From Nostoc sp. UHCC 0870 (GTDB taxonomy: Bacteria; Cyanobacteriota; Cyanobacteriia; Cyanobacteriales; Nostocaceae), in contig NZ_CP091913.1 of assembly GCF_022063185.1 (NCBI RefSeq), positions 3,597,501 through 3,661,500 on the forward strand: 64,000 bases of DNA, given 5' to 3'. A program made the position numbers and the translations under genes. Numbering within the stretch: position 1 is the stretch's first letter; each line of letters begins with the position of its first letter. Positions 32,463 to 42,233 of the stretch are shown one piece after another. The notes under the pieces were generated by a model that worked only from the letters and a program-made list of their open reading frames with translations, did no database searches and was not told the DNA's origin.

Positions 32463-33806
32463 CTAAAGTTTCATCTCCTGAATGAAATTGGTGTAAACAT
32501 GACCTGCTAAAAACTGGGGATTTTCCATAATTTTTTGATGAAATGCAATTGTCGTGGGCAAACCAGTAATTGCACATTCCCTGAGAGCGCGTTTCATGCG
32601 GTTAATAGCAGTAGCACGATCTGGCCCCCAAACGATTAATTTACCGATGAGGGAGTCGTAATAGGGGGGAATTTGGTAATCGGTGTAAACGTGGGAGTCA
32701 ATCCGCACCCCAGGGCCTCCAGGGGGAAGATAGCCGCTAATACGTCCGGGAGCGGGGCGAAAATCATGGTCGGGGTCTTCGGCGTTGATGCGACATTCGA
32801 TCGCATGACCCCGCAAAACTACTTGGTCTTGAGTTAGCCTCAGTCTTTCCCCTTGAGCAATTCTAATTTGTTCTACTAGCAAGTCTACCCCAGTCACCAT
32901 CTCAGTTACAGGATGTTCTACTTGAATCCGGGTGTTCATTTCCATAAAGTAAAACATACCGGATTTATCTAAGAGAAACTCGATAGTACCTGCACCGGTG
33001 TAGTTAATGAACTGGGCAGCTTTGACGGCTGCTTGTCCCATTTTTTCCCGGAGGTCTGAGTCAAGTGCAGGGCTGGGAGATTCTTCTAGTAACTTTTGGT
33101 TGCGGCGTTGAATTGAGCAATCTCGTTCACCTAAGTGAATAACGTTGCCGAAATTATCAGCCAAAATTTGAAATTCAATGTGGCGCGGACGTTCGATAAA
33201 CTTTTCGATATAAACGCCAGCATTACCAAAGGCTGCACCTGCTTCACCTTGGGCGGCTAAAAACAGTTTGACAAATTCATCTTGCGATCGCACTAAGCGC
33301 ATACCTCTTCCACCACCACCAGCCGTGGCTTTAATCATGACCGGATAACCGATGTCTTTGGCAATTGCTAATCCTTCTTCCTCTGTTTCTACTAAACCAT
33401 CACTCCCCGGTACAGTAGGAACTCCGGCTTTTTGCATGGTTTCCTTAGCCGTGGATTTATCCCCCATCAACCTGATTGCTTCCGGCGTGGGGCCAATAAA
33501 CGCAATGTGATGGTCAGCACAAATTTCTGCAAATTTGGCATTTTCCGACAAAAAACCATAGCCAGGATGAATAGCACTGGCATTGCGCGTTAAAGCTGCC
33601 GCAATAATATTGGGAATATTCAAATAACTTTTACTGCTAGCCGGTTCACCAATGCAAACCGCTTCATCAGCAAGTTGGACGTGCAGAGCATTCCGGTCAA
33701 CAGTCGAGTGAACCGCGATCGTCGCAATCCCCATTTCTTCACAGGCGCGGAGAATGCGAAGGGCGATTTCTCCCCGATTGGCAATTAATATTTTGTCAAA
33801 CTTCAT
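32463..33806 (-). CDS. accC: Acetyl-CoA carboxylase, biotin carboxylase subunit
   Basis: A 447-residue ATP-grasp enzyme that carboxylates biotin on AccB, the first half of malonyl-CoA formation for fatty acid synthesis. It starts [21 protein letters not shown], with the ATP-binding loop [12 protein letters not shown], the metal and catalytic region [14 protein letters not shown] and [13 protein letters not shown]. Length and motifs are complete. Start ATG 33806. accB is not adjacent, as is usual in cyanobacteria where acc genes are scattered. The upstream gap of 376 bases to the tRNA gene contains short repeats only. Confidence 0.97.
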   Translation of the reverse strand: MKFDKILIANRGEIALRILRACEEMGIATIAVHSTVDRNALHVQLADEAVCIGEPASSKSYLNIPNIIAAALTRNASAIHPGYGFLSENAKFAEICADHHIAFIGPTPEAIRLMGDKSTAKETMQKAGVPTVPGSDGLVETEEEGLAIAKDIGYPVMIKATAGGGGRGMRLVRSQDEFVKLFLAAQGEAGAAFGNAGVYIEKFIERPRHIEFQILADNFGNVIHLGERDCSIQRRNQKLLEESPSPALDSDLREKMGQAAVKAAQFINYTGAGTIEFLLDKSGMFYFMEMNTRIQVEHPVTEMVTGVDLLVEQIRIAQGERLRLTQDQVVLRGHAIECRINAEDPDHDFRPAPGRISGYLPPGGPGVRIDSHVYTDYQIPPYYDSLIGKLIVWGPDRATAINRMKRALRECAITGLPTTIAFHQKIMENPQFLAGHVYTNFIQEMKL

Positions 33807-34140
33807 TTTCCAGCTTTGATATCAGTACCAGTAGATAGAAATTGTCTCCCATCCAAGTTGCAAAACGAGCGATCGCTTTATCTCAAATTATGACAGGAGA
33901 TTTACCAGCCTCATCTAGAGTAGAATGCACGAGCGGGGCATAGCCTGTGCTGAGTGTGCTTCAGTCCTGAGTCACGAGTCTTGAGCATAGTTATTTACTT
34001 TCTACTCACCACTCCCCATTTAATATCACTTGTGGAGCTACTATATTTCTGTTAGTCTCGTATCCTCCTTCGGGAAATTTGTGATCCGGCAAAATTAAAT
34101 TTTTGGTAAAGTTGCCTAAATTGCTAATTACGTTTATTTA

Positions 34141-34169
34141 TTCACGTTTATTGTGCTACAATCTATAAT
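34141..34169 (+). promoter_or_regulatory. Promoter of tRNA-Leu
   Basis: TTCACG at 34141-34146 and TATAAT at 34164-34169 are separated by 17 bases. Transcription would start about seven bases before the mature tRNA. Confidence 0.65.
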
Positions 34170-34182
34170 TGTGAAACTTCAT

Positions 34183-34263
34183 GCGGATGTGGCGGAATTG
34201 GTATACGCGCACGTTTGAGGGGCGTGTGGCTTTGCCTTGCGAGTTCGAGTCTCGCCATCCGCA
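34183..34263 (+). tRNA. tRNA-Leu (anticodon GAG)
   Basis: An 81-base class II tRNA. The acceptor stem GCGGATG pairs with CATCCGC. The D arm has GAATTGGTATA, the anticodon stem CACGT/GCGTG encloses TTGAGGG with anticodon GAG at 34217-34219, the variable arm is long as in Leu/Ser tRNAs, and the T arm has GAGTTCGAGTCTC. The discriminator base is A, as expected for leucine. The CCA end is not encoded. It reads CUC and CUU codons. Confidence 0.96.
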
Positions 34264-34535
34264 TTTTTTAGTACCAAAGTCCAGTAGGGGCGGGTTTACC
34301 CAAATCATCGTGAATAACTGAGGATATCTGTGAACCAGCCCCTACTAAAATCCAAAATTGCTTGACTCATCAACCTTTAGTGGGTGTAGCGGTATGGGGA
34401 TATAGGGGTGAATGTTTTTTACTCTGACACCCTTCTTCCCCTACACCCATATTTATTTACTAATGACTAATAACTATGGACTTAATTCTAGTTTTTTGTG
34501 CTTTTATAGAAATAGGTAAACTTTTGTAAAGAACA

Positions 34536-35165
34536 TTGACTGCAATTTTTACTTCAACTAACAACTCAACACTGCCAACCGCATGGCATCGCCTTACCCC
34601 AATTTGGCAAGGTGGGGAGGAAGTAATTAAAAAAAGTTTGCCCCACACTCAACTAGCTCCGGCGTGGCAAATGCTGCTGCTTGGCGACGGCTCACCCACA
34701 AGGCACTTAGAATTACTTACAGGTGAGTCTACAGAGGTAGATGTCATTGATATGTCATTAATTGGCACAGATTTGGATGGTGCGCCAGATTTAATTAAAT
34801 CCGTCCCAGAGCCAAGGCTCAGGCGACAGGTGTGGCTACGCACGGCATCAGGTCAGCGATTAGCCTATGCTACCTCATGGTGGGAAGCTAGTCATGTAGA
34901 TGAGTATTTACAGAACCGTTCCTTAACGATTTGGGCTAGTCTAGCGAGTCTCCGTACAGAGTTATATAGAGATGTGCGCGGCATTTATTATGGCTACTCA
35001 CCAGCCCTAGAAGCAGGATTTGAGGTAGAAGGGCCTTTTTGGGGTCGCCATTATTTATTTTGGCATCATGGTCAACCGTTAACGTTGATTTACGAGGTTT
35101 TTTCACCATATTTAAGCAAATATCTGGGGGCGACGCAGGTAAATCCCGAAAATGGCAAAGCATAG
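34536..35165 (+). CDS. Chorismate lyase-like protein (DUF98/UbiC-related)
   Basis: A 209-residue protein resembling the cyanobacterial chorismate lyase (Synechocystis sll1797 type), which converts chorismate to 4-hydroxybenzoate and pyruvate for plastoquinone synthesis. Visible motifs are LLGDGSPTRHLELLTG, VPEPRLRRQVWL and the C-terminal FEVEGPFWGRHYLFWHHGQPLTLIYEVFSP with conserved Arg/Trp and acidic residues. The start is uncertain: the frame opens with TTG 34536 and the first ATG is at residue 46, too far in. No good ribosome binding site is seen. It is followed by a DUF3352 gene with 78 bases between. The tRNA gene upstream is separate. Confidence 0.75.
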   Translation: MTAIFTSTNNSTLPTAWHRLTPIWQGGEEVIKKSLPHTQLAPAWQMLLLGDGSPTRHLELLTGESTEVDVIDMSLIGTDLDGAPDLIKSVPEPRLRRQVWLRTASGQRLAYATSWWEASHVDEYLQNRSLTIWASLASLRTELYRDVRGIYYGYSPALEAGFEVEGPFWGRHYLFWHHGQPLTLIYEVFSPYLSKYLGATQVNPENGKA

Positions 35166-35243
35166 AAATATTTGCCAATAATATTAAAGCTTGTTTAAAT
35201 TCTGACTTTTAAATTTTGACTTTTGAATTCGGAGCGAAGCGAC

Positions 35244-36938
35244 GTGACACCACCTATATTGTCTGCTCCCAAGAAGAAAAGCAAGAAATCTTCTTTGGTA
35301 TTGACACTCTCAGGTGCTGGGTTATTAATTGGTGTGGGGAGTGCAGCGTACTGGTTTTTGAGCCAAGGACAGTTATTTTATAGAGATTTGCTCACGGGTG
35401 CAAATATTATTCCTAGTGATGCGTTATTTGCTGTTTCCCTGACTACAGACACCAAACAATGGCAGAAACTACAAGAATTCGGCACAAAAGAAACTCAAGC
35501 ACAACTTAATCAAAGCTTAGTCCAATTACGCGATCGCTTTCTTACTAATCACGGTTACAACTTTGAGCGAGACGTTCAACCGTGGGTAGGTGATGAAGTT
35601 ACCTTGGCAATTTTAGCCCCCCAAAATAAATCAGCCCCTAAACCAGTTTCCAATATTGAAAATCCTGTCAGTAATTCGCAGTCGATGGTAATGGTTTTAC
35701 CGGTGAAAAACCCAGAGAAAGCTAAAACTATCTTTGCTCAACCAAAAACCCGCACACAAGGTAAGTGGATTGACCGTATTTATCAAGGGATTACGATCAA
35801 ACAAAGTCAAGGACAGCCTGGAGAAAACTTATCGGCTGCATTCCTAGATGGAAAATTTCTGGTGATTACAGATAATCCCCAAACAACAGAACGGACAATT
35901 GACGCTTACAAAAGTAGAACCTCCTTGGCGACTGTAGGCGGTTTTGCCGACAATTTCCCGAAAATTGCTAGCTATCAACCCTTAGCGCAGTTTTATCTCA
36001 ACGTACCCAACGCCGCCAAAATAGCGGCTACAGCTCCTAATCGACCTTTACCTGCTCAAGTTTTAGCCCAGTTGCAAAACAACCAAGGTTTAGCCGGAAC
36101 TGTAACACTAGAACCAGAAGGGTTACGCATTAAAGGAGTTTCTTGGCTTAATCCTAGGAGTCAAAGGGTTTTGGCTGTAGAAAATAAAGCTGGAACTATG
36201 CAAAATCGTATTCCAGCAGAAACCTTAATGATGCTGTCTGGAGGTAATTTAAAGCGTTTATGGAGTGAATACGTTTTAACATCCCAAGGCAATCCCCTGT
36301 CACCCATTACACCAGAACAACTGCGAAATGGAGTGAAATCACTTACCAGCATGGATTTAGAACAAGATTTCCTGAGTTGGATGAAAGGCGAGGTTGCTGT
36401 AGCAGTGATTCCTGGAACTCCCAAAGCAGGAAATTCACAAGATTTTCGGGCGGCTTTCGTGTTGATGATTCAAGCGAGCGATCGCCAATTAGCCGAGGCA
36501 TCAATCAAACAGCTAGATGAAGTGGTGAAAACTCAGTATCAGTTCCAAATCAAATCCACAACAGTAGCGGGTAAACCTGTTGTTAACTGGATTAGTCCGT
36601 TTGGAACACTCACCGCCACTCACGGTTGGTTAGACGGAGATGTAGCTTTTTTAGCAATAGGTTCTCCCATCACCGATAAAATTCTTCCTAAACCTAGTAC
36701 CACCCTCGCTAACAGTCTGGCATTTCAACAGACAGTACCGACAGAACCTAATCCCACAAATGGTCAATTCTACATTGACGTAGAAAAAATAACGAAAAAT
36801 TTTCCCCTACCAAGACTGATTCCCCAACAACAACCCTTACTAGCCGCTACACGTTCCATTGGTATAACATCTGCCATCAGCGACAATCGCAGCACCCGTT
36901 ATGATATTTTTTTGACACTCAAAAAAGGTGAGAAGTAA
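35244..36938 (+). CDS. DUF3352 domain protein, single membrane anchor
   Basis: A protein of about 564 residues. After a lysine-rich lead (APKKKSKKS) a single membrane segment (about residues 18-45) anchors a large periplasmic or lumenal domain of the DUF3352 type, with repeated motifs of the kind IIPSDALFAVSLTT and GEVAVAVIPG. Function is unknown. The frame extends to TTG 35223, but GTG 35244 has GGAG at 35231-35234 and gives a cleaner start. The sequence just before the start (GGAGCGAAGCGAC) is itself a GC-rich insert in a TTTTGAA tract, so the present ribosome site appears to come from repeat DNA. That is an inference from the layout. Confidence 0.8.
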   Translation: MTPPILSAPKKKSKKSSLVLTLSGAGLLIGVGSAAYWFLSQGQLFYRDLLTGANIIPSDALFAVSLTTDTKQWQKLQEFGTKETQAQLNQSLVQLRDRFLTNHGYNFERDVQPWVGDEVTLAILAPQNKSAPKPVSNIENPVSNSQSMVMVLPVKNPEKAKTIFAQPKTRTQGKWIDRIYQGITIKQSQGQPGENLSAAFLDGKFLVITDNPQTTERTIDAYKSRTSLATVGGFADNFPKIASYQPLAQFYLNVPNAAKIAATAPNRPLPAQVLAQLQNNQGLAGTVTLEPEGLRIKGVSWLNPRSQRVLAVENKAGTMQNRIPAETLMMLSGGNLKRLWSEYVLTSQGNPLSPITPEQLRNGVKSLTSMDLEQDFLSWMKGEVAVAVIPGTPKAGNSQDFRAAFVLMIQASDRQLAEASIKQLDEVVKTQYQFQIKSTTVAGKPVVNWISPFGTLTATHGWLDGDVAFLAIGSPITDKILPKPSTTLANSLAFQQTVPTEPNPTNGQFYIDVEKITKNFPLPRLIPQQQPLLAATRSIGITSAISDNRSTRYDIFLTLKKGEK

Positions 36939-37005
36939 GACTAATTCGTAATTCGTAATGACGCTCGAAGACTCGCTAACGCTACGCTAACGTAATTCGT
37001 AATTA
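36939..37005. repeat. AATTCGT heptamers with GC-rich insert
   Basis: AATTCGT units flank an insert at 36958-36993 (ATGACGCTCGAAGACTCGCT and AACGCTACGCTAAC). Its reverse complement matches the inserts at 17728 and 28840. Confidence 0.75.
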
Positions 37006-37144
37006 ACGTCAGTTGGGGTTAAGACGATTTCGCTGCTAGTTATACCCAATTCCCGAAAATTTTTGAATTTTGAATTCCTGAAACAGATTAGGATCAGAAC
37101 AGTCAGAATCAAAATTTTCAAACATCCCCTGCGGAGAACACTTT

Positions 37145-38200
37145 ATGAATCTGGTTTTACTCCAGAATTGGTTAGATAACGCTTCATTTGCCGTTTTATT
37201 TATCACCATGCTGGTGTATTGGGTGGGAGCAGCGTTTCCCAATCTGCCAGCAACTAATGCTTTAGGAACGGCTGGTATGGCGATCGCTAATTTGTGCATC
37301 GCTACCCTTCTTGGTGCGCGTTGGTTGGAAGCTGGTTATTTTCCTTTGAGTAATTTGTATGAATCCCTATTTTTCTTAGCTTGGGGAATCACTACAGTGC
37401 ATCTGATTGCAGAAAATTCCAGTCGTAGCCGCCTAGTGGGAGTCTTTACAACTCCTGTCGCTATGGGAATCAGTGCTTTTGCTACCTTGACATTACCATC
37501 AGAGATGCAAATAGCAGAGCCGCTAGTACCAGCGTTGAAGTCTAATTGGCTGATGATGCACGTCAGCGTCATGATGTTGAGTTACTCAGCTTTGATGGTT
37601 GGTTCTTTGCTAGCGATCGCTTTTTTGGTCGTCACTCGCGGAAAAAATATTCAATTACAAGGCAGTTCTTTTGGTAATGGTGGCTATCGTACCAATGGCT
37701 ACCGTCTGCACAAAGCAGGTGAACTAATTTCGCAACCAGCAACACCACCTGTAGAAAACAATGGCTTTGTTCGTTTAGAAAGCAATAACAACGGTAACGG
37801 CAACACAGCCGTTTTAAACTTAGTTACCACTCCCCAATCTCCAAGTGTAACATCTGCTGAAACCCTCTCACCCCAACGCCTAAGCCTAGCTGAAACCCTC
37901 GACAATATCAGCTATCGCATCATTGGCTTGGGATTCCCTCTACTTACCATCGGTATTATTGCCGGTGGAGTTTGGGCTAACGAGGCTTGGGGTTCTTACT
38001 GGAGTTGGGACCCGAAAGAAACTTGGGCTTTAATTACTTGGTTAGTTTTCGCCGCCTATCTCCACGCTAGAATCACTCGCGGTTGGCAAGGTCGCCGTCC
38101 TGCAATTTTAGCCGCCAGTGGCTTAGTTGTCGTTTGGATTTGCTACCTCGGCGTAAATCTTTTAGGTAAAGGTTTACATTCTTACGGGTGGTTTTTTTAA
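37145..38200 (+). CDS. ccsA: Cytochrome c biogenesis protein CcsA (system II)
   Basis: A 351-residue polytopic protein for heme delivery in system II cytochrome c maturation; it is called CcsA/Ycf5 in plastids and often CcsB in bacterial databases. The tryptophan-rich WWD motif is [21 protein letters not shown] near residues 278-298, with conserved histidines nearby (YLHAR, and the C-terminal GLHSYGW). About eight membrane segments are present. The middle loop (residues 170-245) is hydrophilic and low-complexity ([19 protein letters not shown]). Start ATG 37145. The partner ccs1 is not in the window. A hairpin follows the stop. Confidence 0.93.
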   Translation: MNLVLLQNWLDNASFAVLFITMLVYWVGAAFPNLPATNALGTAGMAIANLCIATLLGARWLEAGYFPLSNLYESLFFLAWGITTVHLIAENSSRSRLVGVFTTPVAMGISAFATLTLPSEMQIAEPLVPALKSNWLMMHVSVMMLSYSALMVGSLLAIAFLVVTRGKNIQLQGSSFGNGGYRTNGYRLHKAGELISQPATPPVENNGFVRLESNNNGNGNTAVLNLVTTPQSPSVTSAETLSPQRLSLAETLDNISYRIIGLGFPLLTIGIIAGGVWANEAWGSYWSWDPKETWALITWLVFAAYLHARITRGWQGRRPAILAASGLVVVWICYLGVNLLGKGLHSYGWFF

Positions 38201-38207
38201 CAGTTTT

Positions 38208-38235
38208 ATCCCCTCTTGGTCAATTGAGAGGGGAT
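38208..38235 (+). terminator. Hairpin after ccsA
   Basis: ATCCCCTC at 38208-38215 pairs with GAGGGGAT at 38228-38235. It lies eight bases after the ccsA stop. There is no long T-run, so it may be a weak terminator or 3' stabiliser. Confidence 0.5.
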
Positions 38236-38280
38236 TTCATCACGATGGTTCTTTTGCAATACTAAATAACTGTAAACAAT

Positions 38281-38511
38281 ATGATAAAAGCCCAAATCTT
38301 AAAAGCAATCAAGGAGATGCCAAATATAGAAAGACTGGAGGTGATTGAATTTGCTCTGCGTTTAGTGCGCGAAGACATGGATAAACCAGAGGAATTGAGT
38401 TTGATATCTGCTGCTGAACTTATGCGTACCTACTACGTAGAAGGAAGTGAACTAACTGAGTTTGTTGATACTTGTAATGAAGACTTTTATGAATATCATG
38501 ACTATGCGTAG
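38281..38511 (+). CDS. Putative antitoxin of a MazF/PemK pair
   Basis: A 76-residue acidic protein, mostly helical: MIKAQILKAIKEMPNIERLEVIEFALRLV resembles short antitoxins or DUF2281-like partners, and the C-terminal SELTEFVDTCNEDFYEYHDYA is very acidic, suited to cover a basic toxin. I identify it mainly by position: its last bases overlap the start of a clear MazF/PemK-family toxin. Start ATG 38281. No ribbon-helix-helix or AbrB fold is obvious, so autoregulation cannot be inferred. Confidence 0.65.
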   Translation: MIKAQILKAIKEMPNIERLEVIEFALRLVREDMDKPEELSLISAAELMRTYYVEGSELTEFVDTCNEDFYEYHDYA

Positions 38512-38848
38512 GGGTCAGATTTGGCTTTATAGTGCCGACCCTACTGTTGGTGATGAAATTGGTAAAACCCGCCCTTGTATCATTGTCAGCAATGATGAAA
38601 TGGGGGTTCTTCGTTTAAAAATTGTTGTGCCGATTACAGGCTGGAATAACGCATTTGGTCAAGTGCCTTGGATGGTAAGAGTTGAACCTACACCAGAAAA
38701 TGGGTTGAGTAAGTTGTCAGCCGCAGATGCGTTTCAGGTGCGTTCTATTTCCCAGCAAAGACTGGTCAGGCAAGTGGGAACTGTGGCTGAAGAGACAATG
38801 CAAGGAATTAGCCAAGCTTTAGCGATTATTTTGAATATAAAGAGCTAA
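38498..38848 (+). CDS. MazF/PemK-family toxin (endoribonuclease)
   Basis: A protein of about 116 residues with the PemK/MazF barrel: MRRGQIWLYSADPTVGDEIGKTRPCIIVSNDEM, then VPITGW and LSAADAFQVRSISQQRLV. These motifs match sequence-specific mRNA interferases. Starts at ATG 38498 or ATG 38504 are possible; both overlap the 3' end of the antitoxin gene by about ten bases, giving translational coupling. The frame itself extends to 38462. The toxin core looks intact, so the pair is likely functional. Confidence 0.85.
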   Translation: MTMRRGQIWLYSADPTVGDEIGKTRPCIIVSNDEMGVLRLKIVVPITGWNNAFGQVPWMVRVEPTPENGLSKLSAADAFQVRSISQQRLVRQVGTVAEETMQGISQALAIILNIKS

Positions 38849-38932
38849 ATCTCGTGGATATAAAAATAGAATTTTATTACGGATGAACTACTATATTGGG
38901 CGAAATTATAAATTTAGTTGCGGGAGATGATT

Positions 38933-39262
38933 ATGACAGATGGATTTGAGATCCTGAATCATGATGAAGTTGTCACCATAGAACCAGACACCTTCAATAA
39001 ATTAGATATTGCGAAAACTTTTAAAGTCCGTGATTTGATTACAGCTATTAAAGAATATATTGGTGCAGAAGACACAGCCGAGGCAAATTTATATACCCAA
39101 GGCTTAAATTGCGAAGTTTTGAAATTTACTGCTCAGGGATGGATTAAAGGAAAAGTTAGACTGGCTTTAGAGTTTTGTCCTGATGAACCTGATTCACCAT
39201 TAGATGAAATTTATGAAATTCATCAACAACTCCAACAAATTGCTAAGGAATCAGTATGGTAA
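38933..39262 (+). CDS. KGK-domain protein
   Basis: A 109-residue protein of the KGK family, named from its WIKGKVRLALEFCPDEPDSPLDEI stretch near residues 70-93. Small KGK proteins are common in Nostocales, and their function is unknown. Start ATG 38933 has GGGAG at 38922-38926; an in-frame codon at 38918 would add five residues and lies on the ribosome site itself. The gene follows the MazF-type pair by 84 bases and precedes tilS by 45 bases on the same strand. Confidence 0.78.
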   Translation: MTDGFEILNHDEVVTIEPDTFNKLDIAKTFKVRDLITAIKEYIGAEDTAEANLYTQGLNCEVLKFTAQGWIKGKVRLALEFCPDEPDSPLDEIYEIHQQLQQIAKESVW

Positions 39263-39307
39263 TATTCCATACAAAAATCATCAGATTAACACCTGAAAAA
39301 TTACTCA

Positions 39308-40339
39308 ATGGTATGGACTGCTCTACACGCAAAAATACATCGTACTATCCGATCGCGCCACCTATTTGAGCGTCAACAACGGCTGTTAGTAGCAGTTTCA
39401 GGTGGGCAAGATTCTCTGTGCTTGTTTAAATTATTGTTAGAATTACAACCTAAATGGGGATGGGAATTAGGTATTGCCCACTGTGATCATTGCTGGCGTG
39501 ATGATTCTCAAGCTAATGCTCATCATGTAGAAACTTTAGCTAAAAACTGGGGTGTATCTTTTTATTTAGCAACAGCGACTAAACCAGTAAATACTGAGGC
39601 TGCGGCTCGTGATTGGCGTTATCAAGCTTTAATTGCGATCGCGCAAGCTAATAATTACCAATATATAGTCACCGGTCACACCGCTAGCGATCGCGCCGAA
39701 ACTCTCCTATATAATTTAATTCGCGGGACTGGCTCTGATGGTTTGCAAGCTCTAACTTGGCAACGTCCCCTTACTGATAAAATTTTGTTAGTGCGTCCCC
39801 TGTTAGAAATTACCCGCAAACAAACAGAGCAATTTTGTCAAGAGTTTAACTTGCCAGTCTGGGAAGATTCCACCAATCAAGATTTGAAATACGCCCGCAA
39901 CCGCATCCGCCAAGAACTCATCCCCTATTTACAACAAAACTTTAATCCCCAAGCTGAACTAGCCATAGCCCAAACGGCTGAACTACTACAAGCAGAAGTG
40001 GAATATTTAGAACAAGCAGCCCAAAAGTTGCGGGAAGAGGTGACAGGTGATAGGGGACAGGTGACAGGTGACAGGGGACAGGTGATAGACAATTTAGAAA
40101 GTGATGCGTTGTCTTCTTTTCCAGTACGTTTAAATCGTCGGGTATTGCAAAAAGCACCATTAGCACTGCAACGGCGTGTCATGCGTCAAGTGTTACAACA
40201 AATACTTCCTGACGCTCCTAATTTTGAACATATCGAGAAATTAACAGCCTTAATTATAGCCCCCAACCGATCGCAAACCGATCCCTTTCCCGGTGGTGCG
40301 ATCGCTCAAGTCCAAGGTGACTGGATATGTTTAAAATAG
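39308..40339 (+). CDS. tilS: tRNA(Ile)-lysidine synthase
   Basis: A 343-residue ATP-dependent enzyme that adds lysine to C34 of tRNA-Ile(CAU), changing its codon from AUG to AUA and its charging from Met to Ile; it is essential. The PP-loop is SGGQDS at residues 31-36, with HCDHCWRDDS and HTASDRAETLLYNLIRGTGSDGL following, all typical. A stretch of about 17 residues (VTGDRGQVTGDRGQV) near residue 245 is encoded by seven perfect or near-perfect GTGACAG heptamers at 40040-40088. It sits in the linker after the catalytic domain. The frame is kept, so the protein is probably active. Confidence 0.92.
   Translation: MVWTALHAKIHRTIRSRHLFERQQRLLVAVSGGQDSLCLFKLLLELQPKWGWELGIAHCDHCWRDDSQANAHHVETLAKNWGVSFYLATATKPVNTEAAARDWRYQALIAIAQANNYQYIVTGHTASDRAETLLYNLIRGTGSDGLQALTWQRPLTDKILLVRPLLEITRKQTEQFCQEFNLPVWEDSTNQDLKYARNRIRQELIPYLQQNFNPQAELAIAQTAELLQAEVEYLEQAAQKLREEVTGDRGQVTGDRGQVIDNLESDALSSFPVRLNRRVLQKAPLALQRRVMRQVLQQILPDAPNFEHIEKLTALIIAPNRSQTDPFPGGAIAQVQGDWICLK
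40040..40088 (+). repeat. Heptamer array inside tilS
   Basis: Seven consecutive 7-bp units: GTGACAG, GTGATAG, GGGACAG, GTGACAG, GTGACAG, GGGACAG, GTGATAG. Read in frame, three units give the seven-residue period VTGDRGQ. Confidence 0.92.
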
Positions 40340-40395
40340 TGTTGAGTAAAAAGTGCTGAGTACCGAGTTAAGGACTAGAAATAAAGCTGATAATT

Positions 40396-40481
40396 CAGCA
40401 CTCATCACTCAAAACTCAGCACTCAAAACTCAGCACTCAAAACTCAGCACTCAGCACTCAGCACTCAGCACTCATCACTCC
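40396..40481. repeat. STRR array AGCACTC / AAAACTC
   Basis: About twelve heptamers of AGCACTC, ATCACTC and AAAACTC fill the space between tilS and the convergent hmpF. Confidence 0.9.
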
Positions 40482-42233
40482 CTAAGAAGCTAACAACTCC
40501 TGCTGAGATAACAAACTACCGATAGTGTGACGGATTTCAGTAATAGTTTGGAGTTGATAATCACCAGTTTCTTGGATTTGACCCAAAGATTCCCCAATGC
40601 TTTGTAGTTTACTTCTTAACTCATCTAAGCAATCTTGAATGGGCTGTACTGTTTCTTGATAGAGATTTACCCGACCCCAGAATTCAGCATTAGCCGTCCG
40701 TAGAGAACGTAGATTTTCTTCCATTGTTTTTAGTTCTTGCTGCTGTTGCTGGAGGTCGTGGGTTTGATTATCAATCATTCCTTGGTCTAGTTCCAGCGCA
40801 GCACGCATTTGCTCAATGTCACGTCCCAATCTCTGTAATTCTTGTAACTGTTGTTGTTTATGTTGTTCCATTTGTGAAAGAATTGGGCTAAAGTCCATGC
40901 TGTTTTCTTCCTCAGCATTAGCAACTGTCTGCCCTTGTCGCCGTAGTAAGATATTTTGATGTTGCTTGATCATTTGTTGCCGCATTAACAGATTGCGTCT
41001 TTGTCCCACCAAAGTTTCATTCAGCATTTGATAAAGGTCTTGTTCATCTGCAATTTCTGTTTGCAAATTGATTAAATCCTGACCAGATGCCTGATTCATC
41101 TTGCTTTGCAGCTCTTCTATGGTTTCTTGTTTATATTTAAGCTCTTGTTCTTGATCATGAACAAAGCTAGAGTCTATTTCTAACTTTTCTAATAAATCTT
41201 GTATTGTCTTTTGCAGTTCACCTAGAGACATATTTTCTAGAGCCTGCACATCAATTTTTTGACCGGGAAACGTGCAGCCAGAAGTTGCTGCTAAAGAATA
41301 AATTCGTTGGTATAAATCATCTTGAGATTGCAGCTGCTGTTTAATTATCTGAATTTGTTCTTGCTTACTGGCAAGAGTTGCTGTATTCACCTTGAATTGG
41401 GTAGTTTGTTGATCTAAAGTATTTTGTGCTTGTTGCCATGTGTTTTGGCGATCGCTATAAGTTTGCGCTAGTTGCTCAACTTCTTGTTGCTGTTGATCCG
41501 CTATAGTTTTTTGTTGGGTAAATTTTTCCCAATGGGGATTGAGGGTAGCTTGTTGCTTTTCGACGAGTTCAAAAGCTATTTGGAGATGTTCCCGCAGTGT
41601 TTCTATAGGAGCAATACGACTAGACAGGCGATCGAGTAACTCGCTCATCTTGCGACTTTGCGCTTCATCTAATACTCCCCCCTCTCGCAGACGCTCTTCT
41701 AAACGATTCTGCTCACCCCGTAGATGCTCCCAAGCACCTTCTAATTCCTCTCGATTACGTTCAATTTCTGTTTGCAACTGTTCAATTTGTGCGCGGGATG
41801 TGTCAACTTCCTGTTGTTGTGATTCTAGGCGTTGAAACTCCTCTTCCATGTTTTGCAACTGTTCTAATCGCACTTCCATGTCCATTTCACGGCGATTTAA
41901 CTCTTGCGCCTGAAATGTCAGCGATTCCTTCCATTGATCGATTTCGTCTTCCTTGAGCTTATATTTTTCTAGCTGACGAGAAAAATTTTGCAAAATATTC
42001 ACAAGTGGCCTACTAGCCTCTTGAATTCTCTGCACTTGGCGATTTGGAGTCACTTCCACCAACACCAATGCACCATCATTTAACTTACTAGCTTCCTCAG
42101 CAGCTATAACATCTTCCGACACAGGACTCCAATTCTGGTCGGTTCGCTGACAAGCTAGCAGTTTTAGTTCAGTTTTGGAACTCCCACTCAGTAAGCCGCC
42201 TTTCTGCTTTTGTACTTCTGCTAAATACAGCAC
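40482..42233 (-). CDS. hmpF: Coiled-coil motility protein HmpF
   Basis: A 583-residue protein that is almost wholly coiled coil after a 90-residue N-terminal domain (MLYLAEVQKQKGGLLSGSSKTELKLLACQ, then LVLVEVTPNRQVQRI). Heptad-rich segments run from about 95 to 575, with many Gln and Glu. HmpF of Nostoc punctiforme is a polar protein needed for type IV pilus-driven hormogonium gliding. Start GTG 42233. It diverges from hmpA over a 356-base gap, the arrangement expected for the hmp locus. I rate the name as likely rather than certain, since it rests on this context and the N-terminal motif. Confidence 0.82.
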   Translation of the reverse strand: MLYLAEVQKQKGGLLSGSSKTELKLLACQRTDQNWSPVSEDVIAAEEASKLNDGALVLVEVTPNRQVQRIQEASRPLVNILQNFSRQLEKYKLKEDEIDQWKESLTFQAQELNRREMDMEVRLEQLQNMEEEFQRLESQQQEVDTSRAQIEQLQTEIERNREELEGAWEHLRGEQNRLEERLREGGVLDEAQSRKMSELLDRLSSRIAPIETLREHLQIAFELVEKQQATLNPHWEKFTQQKTIADQQQQEVEQLAQTYSDRQNTWQQAQNTLDQQTTQFKVNTATLASKQEQIQIIKQQLQSQDDLYQRIYSLAATSGCTFPGQKIDVQALENMSLGELQKTIQDLLEKLEIDSSFVHDQEQELKYKQETIEELQSKMNQASGQDLINLQTEIADEQDLYQMLNETLVGQRRNLLMRQQMIKQHQNILLRRQGQTVANAEEENSMDFSPILSQMEQHKQQQLQELQRLGRDIEQMRAALELDQGMIDNQTHDLQQQQQELKTMEENLRSLRTANAEFWGRVNLYQETVQPIQDCLDELRSKLQSIGESLGQIQETGDYQLQTITEIRHTIGSLLSQQELLAS

